Below, one piece after another: positions 42,823-51,029 of a stretch of DNA of 64,000 nucleotides. The stretch is taken from positions 139,241-203,240 of the forward strand of contig JAVBPJ010000002.1 in assembly GCA_031549665.1 (NCBI GenBank), given 5' to 3'. The DNA comes from Rikenella sp031549665 (GTDB lineage: Bacteria; Bacteroidota; Bacteroidia; Bacteroidales; Rikenellaceae). Numbering within the stretch: position 1 is the stretch's first letter; every line of letters begins with the position of its first letter. The notes beneath the pieces were generated by a model that searched no databases, was not told the DNA's origin, and saw only the letters and a program-made list of their open reading frames with translations. The translations under genes and the position numbers were made by a program.

Positions 42823-43449
42823 CTAGAAGGCGATCCCGACCCGTACGCCCAGGTCGTGCAATCCCTTGATCTTGTAGGTGAGGATATCTCCCTGGTTCGA
42901 ACCGTAGGCGTAATAGGCGCCCACGTGGATCCCTATCCGGTTGTCGGGGTTGGGAAAAATGTTGATCCCGATCTCGGGCGAGAGGTAAACACCCCACGTA
43001 TCGTCGTAGACTTCGAGTACCGAGAGGTAACCCGCCAGCCGCGCATAGCTTGCTCCGACCCGTGCGGCCACGTAGGGTTCCACAACGCCGCCGCTCTCGA
43101 AACGGTAACGCACCAGCGCGCCAAAGGGAATTTGGAAACGCGATTGTTGCATGTCGGTGGTAACGGTGCCGCCATTGTCCAGAAAGTAGGTTTTCTCACC
43201 CGTATACTGGTTGTTGGTGTGGAAGCCTGCGAAGAGGCCGGCAACAAGTCCCCTGTCTAACAGGTATCCTCCTTCGACGTTCATTCCCCACCCGCTGAGC
43301 TTGTGGGCAAAATCGGGATTGTTGATCGGAACGTTCAGCTGCCAGTCGATCTGGAAATAGGCTTTGTTTACAGCCTGAGCGTGGGTGGCAGAAAGGGAGG
43401 CGGCCCATCCGAGGGCGGCCAGTAACAGAACTTTATAATGTGTTTTCAT
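42823..43449 (-). CDS. Outer-membrane beta-barrel protein
   Basis: A 208-residue protein with a signal peptide (about 1-25, ending T-H-A-Q-A). Alternating amphipathic strands include G-A-L-V-R-Y-R-F, V-E-P-Y-V-A-A-R-V-G-A-S-Y and G-V-Y-L-S-P-E-I-G-I-N, and the C-terminal G-V-R-V-G-I-A-F ends in Phe. This is the pattern of small OmpA/OmpX-like barrels. The function is unknown. It lies 20 nt downstream of the DUF4136 lipoprotein gene and is probably co-transcribed. Confidence 0.78.
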   Translation of the reverse strand: MKTHYKVLLLAALGWAASLSATHAQAVNKAYFQIDWQLNVPINNPDFAHKLSGWGMNVEGGYLLDRGLVAGLFAGFHTNNQYTGEKTYFLDNGGTVTTDMQQSRFQIPFGALVRYRFESGGVVEPYVAARVGASYARLAGYLSVLEVYDDTWGVYLSPEIGINIFPNPDNRIGIHVGAYYAYGSNQGDILTYKIKGLHDLGVRVGIAF

Positions 43450-43469
43450 GGCAATTTGCGAATACGGGG

Positions 43470-44105
43470 TTATTTTTCGAGGTACGGAGATTGAATGAAC
43501 GACTGGTCGACAGCGTCCAGGGCGCGGGCCATATCAAGCGACAGGTCGCCGCTCAACAAACCGGTCATAAAGGAGTTCCAGATGACCGTCAGGTCGGCAT
43601 TCGCGCCTTGTGGAACGGTCAAATCGAGAATCTGACCCAACAACGATCCGGTGCTGTAGCTGTACACAACCGAATAGGGGTAGTACCAGCCGGCCCAGCC
43701 GCCCCACCAGGTGGGATCCCACCAGTAGGGATAGGTCTCCCACCAATACGGATAGCTGGTGAAGTAGCGGGTGCATTCAACATAACTTACTTGCACGCCT
43801 AAATCGGCCACCGCCTTGTCGTGGGTACGGACGTAGCCCCGTTGGGAGAGGTTATCGACGTACTCGTCGATGATTTGCAGGGCCTGGGCATCGTCCCAAT
43901 AGACAGGCTCCGTGTCGGGTTCCGAAGAGGCGCCGATCAGCAAAATGCTGTCGGGAATGTAAAAGGTGGAATAGCTCGAGAAATCGGTTTGCGGAGCTAC
44001 GTTGGTGTAAACCAACAAATTGTTGTTGAGCTCGGAAAGATCGGGCTCTTTTTGGCACGCCGTGAGTGCAGCGGCAAACAGGGCGGCCGTGAGGAACTTT
44101 TTCAT
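43470..44105 (-). CDS. DUF4136-type lipoprotein
   Basis: A 211-residue lipoprotein: lipobox L-T-A-C (Cys 17), then a DUF4136-like domain beginning D-F-S-S-Y-S-T-F-Y-I with the A-D-L-G-V-Q-V-S-Y core. A run of about 30 residues in the middle is dominated by Trp and Tyr (Y-P-Y-W-W-E-T-Y-P-Y-W-W and W-W-G-G-W-A-G-W-Y-Y-P-Y). The fold is predicted for the periplasmic or surface side; the function is unknown. The upstream -7 element is TAATTTTG (44181-44174). Confidence 0.78.
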   Translation of the reverse strand: MKKFLTAALFAAALTACQKEPDLSELNNNLLVYTNVAPQTDFSSYSTFYIPDSILLIGASSEPDTEPVYWDDAQALQIIDEYVDNLSQRGYVRTHDKAVADLGVQVSYVECTRYFTSYPYWWETYPYWWDPTWWGGWAGWYYPYSVVYSYSTGSLLGQILDLTVPQGANADLTVIWNSFMTGLLSGDLSLDMARALDAVDQSFIQSPYLEK

Positions 44106-44439
44106 ATTAACAGGTTTTTGTAAAAGGGAAAAAGAATGAAGTGTTGTCTTCCTGTATCGGGCAATTTTCATTCCAAAATTAGCGAAAGTGAAGCTGAAAG
44201 GCCTCCGTTCCTGCCACTTACGTACAAATGGAGTATGGTTTTGTCCAAAAAGAGGTCTCCCGCCTCCGGCGGAAGCCGAGGGCGGGAGAGGCATTTTATT
44301 GAGTTGGCTTACAAAATAAAATCGGAGTTGTTATCCGGTACAAAGATCGGGAGTCGCACTTCGTCCCGAAATCCCCCAAAGGAGGGAAATTGCGGCGGCG
44401 GACTCCCTAAAAAAGGGGAGGGACAGGGGGGGAGAAAGA
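44106..44439. other. Intergenic region between DUF4136 gene and tsaB
   Basis: 334 bp without a gene. It holds the -7 element TAATTTTG (44181-44174, minus strand) for the DUF4136-OMP unit. A GC-rich hairpin (44256-44289) is followed by a T5 run on the minus strand, and a G-rich/C-rich stretch (44380-44440) lies just after tsaB. Confidence 0.6.
44256..44289 (-). terminator. Probable terminator of the tolC-adaptor-tsaB operon
   Basis: The outer arms TCTCCCGCC and GGCGGGAGA pair fully, the inner part imperfectly; T5 follows on the minus strand at 44251-44247. It lies 150 nt beyond tsaB, farther than usual. Confidence 0.55.
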
Positions 44440-45141
44440 TCAGAAAAGGGGCCGCTTTGCCGTGGTGGCGACAAACTCCTTGAGGTAGTGCGGCTCGAAA
44501 TAGGCGGTCTGTACGAAATCCCGCGCACGAAAAGCCTCTTCGGCCAGGGAGACCATCCCGCGGGCCGACGAGGCGACCCTGGCCAAACGGGCATGGGGCA
44601 GCAGGGGGGCGCATTTCTCGGCTCCGTTGCCGAAAATCAGCACCTCGCGGCCGGCATATCCGGCCAGGAATTCGGGGGTGATGATCTCGGCCCGGGTATC
44701 GGTGAGCGGATTCAGGGCCAGGTCGAACAGGCGGGTGTACACCTCCATCCGGCGCGCGTCGATCATCGGTACCAGCAGGGCGGTTTCGGGTTGTTCGATG
44801 GGGACGATGCCTGCCCGGTACTCTTCGGCCAGCAGATTGGCCAGCGCACGAAGCGAGTCGATGGCGATCAGCGGACGGTCGATGGCGTAGCAGATTCCCT
44901 TGGCCAGCGAAACGCCGATGCGCAGGCCGGTGTACGAACCGGGACCCGCTCCTACGGCCACTGCGTCCAGTTCGGCGGGGTCGAGGTGGTGTTCCCGCAG
45001 CACTTCGTCGACAAACAGACCCAGCGCGTTGGCGTGTTCGCGGCCTCCCTCGTTTTCACGCAGGGCCACCAATTCGCCGTCCGCCCCCAGGGCGACAGAG
45101 CAGATTTCGGTGCCTGTTTCAATGCTCAGGATCGTTGCCAT
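44440..45141 (-). CDS. tsaB: tRNA t6A biosynthesis protein TsaB
   Basis: A 233-residue ASKHA-fold partner of TsaD/TsaE in threonylcarbamoyladenosine modification at tRNA position 37. It begins I-L-S-I-E-T-G-T-E-I-C-S-V-A-L and has the signature G-P-G-S-Y-T-G-L-R-I-G-V-S-L-A-K-G. The length is typical. It lies 9 nt downstream of the HlyD-type adaptor gene and so is co-transcribed with an efflux pair; this probably reflects layout, not function. Confidence 0.95.
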   Translation of the reverse strand: MATILSIETGTEICSVALGADGELVALRENEGGREHANALGLFVDEVLREHHLDPAELDAVAVGAGPGSYTGLRIGVSLAKGICYAIDRPLIAIDSLRALANLLAEEYRAGIVPIEQPETALLVPMIDARRMEVYTRLFDLALNPLTDTRAEIITPEFLAGYAGREVLIFGNGAEKCAPLLPHARLARVASSARGMVSLAEEAFRARDFVQTAYFEPHYLKEFVATTAKRPLF

Positions 45142-45150
45142 GGGGATCGT

Positions 45151-46455
45151 CTAACGACTTGCGGGGCGTGGCGGCGCGTTACGCTCTTTGTCCGTTTTGG
45201 GCGAGGGAGGAGGCGCTTTTTCAACGGCCTGCCCGTCTTTGAGCTTTTGCGACACGGCCAGGAAGGGCGCGGTAACCACCTGGGTGGTGGTGTCGAGCGT
45301 GCTTTTTTCGCCCTCGGCCACCCGTACCTGGATGAAGCGCTTGTCCTGAATGCCGGTCTTGACGGGGACCATGCGCACCAGCGAACTGTCGGGGAGGTAG
45401 ACGAAGATCACCTCTTTCTTTTCGCCGGCCGTTCCCATGGATCGGGCGGTTACGGCCTGAATCGGCACCGAAAGGGCGCTTTGGGTGTCGGTCTGGATAT
45501 CGACCGAGGCCGACATGCCGGGGCGGAACGGGGAGCGCGTCCCTTCGTTCAGGTCGGCGTACGATTCGGGCAGGATGAAGATGCGCACCTCGAAGTTGGT
45601 CACCTGGTCGGAGGAGAGCGTGGCGGTGTTGCCCTGGGCCGAGTTGCCGATGCGGGTAACCACGCCTTTGAATTTGCGGGTCGGGTAGGCGTCGACTTCG
45701 ATGGTGGCGGTGTCGCCCAGCTCGACGCGCACGATGTCGTTTTCGTTCACTTCGGCACGAACCTCCATTTGAGACAGGTCGGCGATGCGGAGCATTTCGG
45801 TCCCTGTCATGGTGGCGGTTCCCACCACCCGTTCGCCGGCCTCGACGTTGAGCTTCGAAACGGTGCCGTCGCCGGGGGCGAAGATGGTGGTTTTGTACAG
45901 ATTCTCGGAGGCTTCCTTCAACGATGCTTCGGCGCTCTTGATGTTGAATTCGCCGGTTCGCACCTGCGCCTGCAGCGTGCGGTACTGGGCCTCGGCGCTT
46001 TGGAACTCGGCTTCGGAGATCACGTTGCGTTCGTAAAGCTGCTTTTGGCGTTCGTAGGTTTGCTGAGCGAGCAGCAGTTGCGAACGGGTTTGCTCCAGTT
46101 GCGAGCGGGAGGAGTTGAGCGAGGCGGTGGCGCGATCCTGCATCGACTGGTAGGTGTCGGGCTTGATCTTCACCAGCAGGTCGCCTTTTTTGACTTGCTG
46201 CCCTTCGATCACGTGCAGTTCGACGATCTCACCCGATACGTCGGGACTGATCTTTACCTCGGTAACGGGCTGCACCCGGCCGTTGGCCGAGATCACTTCG
46301 ATCAGGGTGCGCTGTTGGGGTTTTTCCAGGGTTACCTTTTCGAGGGGATCTTTCCACAGCAGGCCGCTCTTTTTGGCAATCACCAAAAAAAGGACGATTG
46401 CGACGATCGAGAGCAGTACGATCCACTGTTTGCGCTTGTTTTTTTTCTTTGCCAT
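45151..46455 (-). CDS. Periplasmic adaptor (HlyD/MacA-like membrane fusion protein)
   Basis: 434 residues with one N-terminal transmembrane anchor (about 10-30), then the lipoyl half-motif (G-R-V-Q-P-V-T-E-V-K-I-S-P-D-V-S-G-E-I-V-E), an alpha-helical hairpin rich in Gln and Arg, the second lipoyl half (I-F-A-P-G-D-G-T-V) and beta-barrel/MP domains. The layout resembles MacA. Its TolC partner is directly upstream, but no ABC or RND pump is encoded in the window on this side. Confidence 0.88.
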   Translation of the reverse strand: MAKKKNKRKQWIVLLSIVAIVLFLVIAKKSGLLWKDPLEKVTLEKPQQRTLIEVISANGRVQPVTEVKISPDVSGEIVELHVIEGQQVKKGDLLVKIKPDTYQSMQDRATASLNSSRSQLEQTRSQLLLAQQTYERQKQLYERNVISEAEFQSAEAQYRTLQAQVRTGEFNIKSAEASLKEASENLYKTTIFAPGDGTVSKLNVEAGERVVGTATMTGTEMLRIADLSQMEVRAEVNENDIVRVELGDTATIEVDAYPTRKFKGVVTRIGNSAQGNTATLSSDQVTNFEVRIFILPESYADLNEGTRSPFRPGMSASVDIQTDTQSALSVPIQAVTARSMGTAGEKKEVIFVYLPDSSLVRMVPVKTGIQDKRFIQVRVAEGEKSTLDTTTQVVTAPFLAVSQKLKDGQAVEKAPPPSPKTDKERNAPPRPASR

Positions 46456-46464
46456 GGCCGAAGG

Positions 46465-47838
46465 TCAGAGTGTGATGGGGGTTCCCCGGTAGAAGTCGAG
46501 GATTTTGATCTTGAAAAGGTATTCGTATTTGGCTTGCAGCAACCGGGACTGCGCGGCGATCAGGGTGTTGCGGGCGCTGTTGTAGTCGACGCTGGTGATT
46601 GCCTGCGCGCGGAGTTTCTCTTCGGCGTAGCGGAACGACTCTTCGCCCGACCGGACTCCGCTTTGTGCCGATTCCATGCGGCTCAGGGCGCCGCTTGCGT
46701 CGGCCCAGGCTTGCTGGATCTCTTTGTAAAGGCGGCTTTGCGCCAGCGATAGCCCCAGCTCGGCGTTGCTGAGCGTAACCCGCATCCGCTCGACGTTGCG
46801 GCGGGTGTTGAGGCTGTTGAACAGCGGAATGTTCATGCTGAATTGCAACGAGGTGGAGGCGTTGTCGGCGAACTGGTCGATGAACGAGTATTTTCCGTAC
46901 GAGGTCGATCCGTCGGGATTCCGGATGGGCCGTTGCCGACTGTCGGAGTAGCTGCTGCCGTAGTTGGCCCCGAAGTTGAGGGTCGGGTAGTAGCGGCTGC
47001 GGGCCAGCTTGAGGTCCTGTTCGGCGATCTTGGTGCGCAGGCGTTCCGTTTCGACTTGCGGCAGGCCGAGCGCCTGGGCGTAGATGTCGTCCACGCTCCA
47101 GGGCGGGGTAACGGCTATTTTATCCGAAAAATCGGGAACTTCCACGTCGAAATCGGGCACGTCCCGCAGTTCGAGCAGTTGGGTCAGGCTCAGCAGCGCG
47201 ATGGTAAGCTGGTTTTCGTAGTTGGTGAGGTTGTACTCCTCGGCCGCCAGTTGCGCTTCGAGTTCGAGCCGGTTGCCCAGCGCAAGGCTCCCCGCTTCGA
47301 CCAGCTTGGAGGTGTGGTCGACCTGCAACTTCAGGTTGGCGATGTTGGACTGCGAAACGGCCACCTGCTCCTTGCCGTAAAGCACTTGCAGGTAGGCGCC
47401 GGCCACGGCGATCGAAATTTCGTTTTTGATCCGCTCCACCTCTTGCAACGAGTTCATCAGGTTGAATTCGCTGCGCCGCAGGGTGTGCAGTTTTTGCATT
47501 CCGGCAAAAAGCTGCGTGTTGAGCGACATCCCGCCGTTGACGTTGTTGACGCTCTTTCCCGAGACGTATTCATACGTGGTGGGGTCGAGCGAACGGCCGA
47601 ACGAGGCGTTGTAGCCCGCGTTGGCGTTCAACGAGGGCAGGTAGCTCATCTTGGCCTGCTGGTTGTCCAACCGGCTCAGGTCGACGCTTTTATCTCCCTG
47701 TTTTACCTGAATGTTGTGTTCGATGGCGTAGCGGATACACCGTTCGAGGTCCCATGCCCCGCCCTGCTGCGCACGGGAGGCCAAAGAGAACGCCGCGAAT
47801 GCGAACAGCCAAAGGGAACGGAAAAGAAGAGGTTTCAT
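46465..47838 (-). CDS. TolC-family outer-membrane efflux protein
   Basis: 457 residues from the ATG at 47838 with a signal peptide (about 1-23, ending A-S-R-A-Q). Two OEP repeats of long helices follow (W-D-L-E-R-C-I-R-Y-A-I-E-H-N-I-Q-V-K, typical of Bacteroidota TolC proteins). It is the first gene of the tolC-adaptor-tsaB operon, 9 nt ahead of the adaptor. Confidence 0.9.
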   Translation of the reverse strand: MKPLLFRSLWLFAFAAFSLASRAQQGGAWDLERCIRYAIEHNIQVKQGDKSVDLSRLDNQQAKMSYLPSLNANAGYNASFGRSLDPTTYEYVSGKSVNNVNGGMSLNTQLFAGMQKLHTLRRSEFNLMNSLQEVERIKNEISIAVAGAYLQVLYGKEQVAVSQSNIANLKLQVDHTSKLVEAGSLALGNRLELEAQLAAEEYNLTNYENQLTIALLSLTQLLELRDVPDFDVEVPDFSDKIAVTPPWSVDDIYAQALGLPQVETERLRTKIAEQDLKLARSRYYPTLNFGANYGSSYSDSRQRPIRNPDGSTSYGKYSFIDQFADNASTSLQFSMNIPLFNSLNTRRNVERMRVTLSNAELGLSLAQSRLYKEIQQAWADASGALSRMESAQSGVRSGEESFRYAEEKLRAQAITSVDYNSARNTLIAAQSRLLQAKYEYLFKIKILDFYRGTPITL

Positions 47839-47854
47839 AAGGCACAATAGGCCG

Positions 47855-47882
47855 GAAAGGTACGCAAAATTTCGTATCTTCG
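47855..47882. promoter_or_regulatory. Divergent promoter pair, tolC / radC
   Basis: Minus-strand TACCTTTC (47862-47855) and plus-strand TATCTTCG (47875-47882), back to back with 12 bp between (an AAAATTT core flanked by CG). It has the same geometry as the pairs at 18845 and 30098. Confidence 0.58.
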
Positions 47883-47900
47883 GAGCGACAAACCCCAACT

Positions 47901-48602
47901 ATGCAAAGAATCTCCAAACAACGCCGCTCGATTCGGGAGTGGAACGAGCAGGATCGACCCCGCGAAAAATTGATTGCCCAGGGCGCCTCGGCCCTGACCG
48001 ACGCCGAACTGCTGGCCGTGCTGATCGGCTCGGGAACGGTCGAACATTCGGCCGTGGAGGTGGGGGCGCAACTGCTCGATTCGGCGGGGGGCGACCTGAA
48101 CGAATTGGGGCGAATGGAGGCGCAAACCCTGCGCCGGACCAAAGGAATCGGCCTGGCCCGCGCGGTGAGCCTGGTGGCCGCCCTGGAACTGGGGCGCCGC
48201 CGCAAAGCAACCGAGTCGGAGGCTCCGGGCTATATCCGCGGCAGCGCCGATACGGTTGCGCTTTTCGCTCCGCTGCTGTCCGACCTCCCGCACGAGGAGG
48301 TGTGGGCGGTGCTGCTGACCCGCTCGATGCGGATCATCGAACGTTTCCGGCTCAGTCAGGGAGGGATCGAGGGGTCGGTGATCGACCCGCGGATTTTGAT
48401 CCGGCGCGCCCTCGAACGGGGTGCGGCGGCGTTGGTGCTGGTACACAACCACCCCTCGGGTTCGACTGTTCCGGGCGAAGCCGACCTGGCCCAAACACGC
48501 AAGATCAAACAGGCGGCCGCCTACTTCGACATCCGGCTGCTGGATCACGTGATCATCGCCGACCGGCAGGCTTTCAGCTTTGCCGAGCAGGGACTTTTGT
48601 AG
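47901..48602 (+). CDS. radC: RadC family JAMM/MPN protein
   Basis: 233 residues. An N-terminal helix-hairpin-helix region (R-T-K-G-I-G-L-A-R-A) precedes the JAMM metalloprotease-like domain with His182, His184 and Asp195 in H-N-H-P-S-G-S-T-V-P-G-E-A-D. The family is named for DNA repair, but that role is disputed and the activity is unknown. The leader is very short. Confidence 0.92.
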   Translation: MQRISKQRRSIREWNEQDRPREKLIAQGASALTDAELLAVLIGSGTVEHSAVEVGAQLLDSAGGDLNELGRMEAQTLRRTKGIGLARAVSLVAALELGRRRKATESEAPGYIRGSADTVALFAPLLSDLPHEEVWAVLLTRSMRIIERFRLSQGGIEGSVIDPRILIRRALERGAAALVLVHNHPSGSTVPGEADLAQTRKIKQAAAYFDIRLLDHVIIADRQAFSFAEQGLL

Positions 48603-48610
48603 GAAGGAAA

Positions 48611-48626
48611 AGGGCGATTGCCCTTA
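48611..48626. terminator. Small hairpin between convergent radC and ssb
   Basis: 6-bp arms (48611-48616 and 48621-48626) with a 4-nt loop in the 32-bp gap. The minus strand continues TTTCC. Weak. Confidence 0.4.
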
Positions 48627-48634
48627 CCGATCGA

Positions 48635-49066
48635 TCAGAAAGGCAGGTCGTCGACCTCTTTCCCGGGCAGGGGGACTGTCGCGGCGGCGGGTGCGGCGGC
48701 GGGGGCGAAAGCTCCCTCCTGCGGAGAGTCCGACGAACGCCGTCCGAGTTGCCGCAATTCGTCGGCGTAGATCTCGAACAGGTGGCGTTTGGCGCCGGTG
48801 GCTTCGTCGTTCCACTCGCGTGAGCGAATTTTTCCCTCCACGTAAATTTGAGCCCCTTTGCGGAGGTACCGCTCGGCAAACTCGGCCTGCGAACGCCACA
48901 CAACCACCGTGTGCCATTCGGTGTGGTCGCGTTTCTCGCCGGTCGACGAGTTGTAGATCCGTTCGGTGGTAGCTATCCGCAGACGAGCCATTTTCACCCC
49001 TGTTTCGAGCGCCCTCACTTCGGGGTCGCCTCCCAGATTCCCAATTAAAATGACTTTGTTGATCAT
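48635..49066 (-). CDS. ssb: Single-stranded DNA-binding protein
   Basis: A 143-residue OB-fold protein (M-I-N-K-V-I-L-I-G-N-L-G-G-D-P-E-V-R, then W-H-T-V-V-V-W and G-A-Q-I-Y-V-E-G-K-I). An Ala/Pro-rich linker leads to the acidic interaction tip D-D-L-P-F that binds RecO, PriA and other repair proteins. recO is elsewhere in this window (17492). Confidence 0.97.
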   Translation of the reverse strand: MINKVILIGNLGGDPEVRALETGVKMARLRIATTERIYNSSTGEKRDHTEWHTVVVWRSQAEFAERYLRKGAQIYVEGKIRSREWNDEATGAKRHLFEIYADELRQLGRRSSDSPQEGAFAPAAAPAAATVPLPGKEVDDLPF

Positions 49067-49172
49067 GGCTCAGTGGATTAAAAAGTACGCTTTCAACAAC
49101 CTATTGTACAGAATTATAGGGCAATGTACGAAATAAAACCCATTTGCCCTCCCATTCTCGCGAAAAAAAGTG

Positions 49173-49180
49173 TACTTTAG
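49173..49180 (+). promoter_or_regulatory. Possible -7 element of sppA
   Basis: TACTTTAG, one base from the consensus, preceded by an A7 run; the leader would be about 13 nt. No facing minus-strand box occurs at the 12-bp spacing. Confidence 0.4.
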
Positions 49181-49197
49181 CGCGAAATCGCACCGCT

Positions 49198-50988
49198 ATG
49201 GCCTCTTTTTTCAAGACATTTTTCGCCTGTTTGCTCGCCGTTTTTGCGAGCGGAATACTCTTTCTTTTGCTCGGAGGGATTATTCTGGCGGGGATGATCT
49301 CCCTGATCGGCGGGTCGTTCGCAAAAAGCGAGACCATTGAACCGAACTCCATCCTGCGGATCGATTTGCGCATACCGGTGGTCGACCACCCCTCGCTGTC
49401 CGCCAGCCAGCGGTTCGACTACGCCACCTTTTCCGTCCGCAAGGAGTTTTCGCTGCTCGACCTCACGGACGCCATTGCCCGGGCGGCCGAAGACCCCCGC
49501 ATCGACGGCATCTGTTTGGAAATGCCCGAAATACTCCCGACATCGCTATCGATCCTCTACGAAATTCGGCAGGCCCTTGCGCAGTTCCGCGGAAGCGGCA
49601 AGTTCGTGGTCTCCTACGCCGATACCTACTCGCAGGGCGGATACTACCTGGCCAGCGGAGGCGACCGACTCTACCTGAACCCGCAGGGATTTGTGGAGTG
49701 GCGCGGCCTGGGAAGTACGACCCTCTTCTACAAAGAGCTGCTCGACAAGCTGGGGGTGGAACCCATCCTGATTCGCCACGGAGCCTTTAAGAGCGCGGGC
49801 GAACCGTTCCTGCGCACCGAAATGAGCGACGAAAACCGCCTGCAAACCAGCCAAATGCTCGCCAGTGTCTGGGGGTGGATGGTGGACCAGGTGGCCGCCT
49901 CGCGCGAACTGTCGGCCGATACGCTCCAACAGTACGCCTCCCGGCTCGAACTGGCTTCGGCCTCGAAGGCCCTGGCCGCCGGAATGGTCGACTCGCTCTT
50001 TTACCGCGATCAGTTTTTGGCCGAAATGGGCCGCCTGACCCAACGCGACGAACCGCGCTGGGTGGATGCGCAAAACTACAAGGCCGGATCGGGAAAAGGA
50101 AAATCGTCGAACGAGATCGCGCTGGTTTACGCCTCGGGCGAGGTGGTGGATCAGGGAGACCCCCAGGCGGAGATCGTTGGCCGCTCGATGGCCGAATTGC
50201 TGGCCGACCTGCGGGAAGACGACCACGTTAAAGGAGTGGTGCTGCGGGTGAACAGCCCGGGCGGAAGCGCGCTGGCTTCCGACGTCATTGCGCGCGAAGT
50301 GCGCCTGCTGGCCGAAAAGAAACCGATCGTGGTGTCGATGGGCGATTTCGCAGCCTCGGGGGGATACTACATCGCCTGCGGAGCCGACGAACTGTTCGCC
50401 TCTCCCGCCACCCTGACCGGTTCGATCGGCGTTTTCGGCCTGATGTTCGACGTGGAGCGCGGCGCGAAAGAGAAATTGGGAATCACCTCCGACCGGGTTG
50501 GCACCAACCCCTCGGCCGACATAGGAATCACGGGGCTTTTGTGGAGGAACCTCACTCCGTTGGAACACCGGTATATCCAGCAGGGGGTCGACAGCATCTA
50601 CAACCAGTTTGTGCGATGCGTGGCCCAGGGGCGCGAAATGGAACCCGCCCGGGTCGAGGCCCTGGCCGGCGGACGTGTGTGGGCCGGAGTGGACGCCCGG
50701 AGCAACGGGCTGGTCGATCGACTGGGAACCCTGCGCGACGCCATCGGACAAGTAGCCTTGAATTGCGGCCTGGAGCCGAACGAATACACCCTGACCACCT
50801 ACCCCGAGTACGCCCTGTCGTTGGCCGATCTGGTGATGGACGCCTGGGGTGGCGTGCGTGCGGGGTTGAAAGCCTCCCGTACCACCGCGCTTGAACGCCG
50901 CCTGGAAACGGAAAAGCAACGCCTCGACCGTCGCCTGAACCAACAGGGGGTACGGGCCGAACTCCCCTTTGAAATCACCATCGAATAA
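49198..50988 (+). CDS. sppA: Signal peptide peptidase SppA, 67K type
   Basis: A 596-residue inner-membrane serine-lysine protease that clears cut signal peptides. An N-terminal membrane segment (about 5-40) is followed by two crotonase-like repeats, as in E. coli. The general base is Lys198 (F-K-S-A-G-E-P-F) in the first half and the nucleophile Ser387 (D-F-A-A-S-G-G-Y-Y) in the second, so the dyad is complete. The start is the ATG at 49198. Confidence 0.95.
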   Translation: MASFFKTFFACLLAVFASGILFLLLGGIILAGMISLIGGSFAKSETIEPNSILRIDLRIPVVDHPSLSASQRFDYATFSVRKEFSLLDLTDAIARAAEDPRIDGICLEMPEILPTSLSILYEIRQALAQFRGSGKFVVSYADTYSQGGYYLASGGDRLYLNPQGFVEWRGLGSTTLFYKELLDKLGVEPILIRHGAFKSAGEPFLRTEMSDENRLQTSQMLASVWGWMVDQVAASRELSADTLQQYASRLELASASKALAAGMVDSLFYRDQFLAEMGRLTQRDEPRWVDAQNYKAGSGKGKSSNEIALVYASGEVVDQGDPQAEIVGRSMAELLADLREDDHVKGVVLRVNSPGGSALASDVIAREVRLLAEKKPIVVSMGDFAASGGYYIACGADELFASPATLTGSIGVFGLMFDVERGAKEKLGITSDRVGTNPSADIGITGLLWRNLTPLEHRYIQQGVDSIYNQFVRCVAQGREMEPARVEALAGGRVWAGVDARSNGLVDRLGTLRDAIGQVALNCGLEPNEYTLTTYPEYALSLADLVMDAWGGVRAGLKASRTTALERRLETEKQRLDRRLNQQGVRAELPFEITIE

Positions 50989-51029
50989 CGTACAGACACG
51001 GCACGCCGTCTCCCTACCCCGCCGGTTGC

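Noticed and set aside
49153..49180. A fourth 12-bp-gap divergent promoter at ssb/sppA
   Set aside because: The plus-strand box and A-run are present, but the minus-strand position reads CGAGAATG, which does not match TAnnTTTG.
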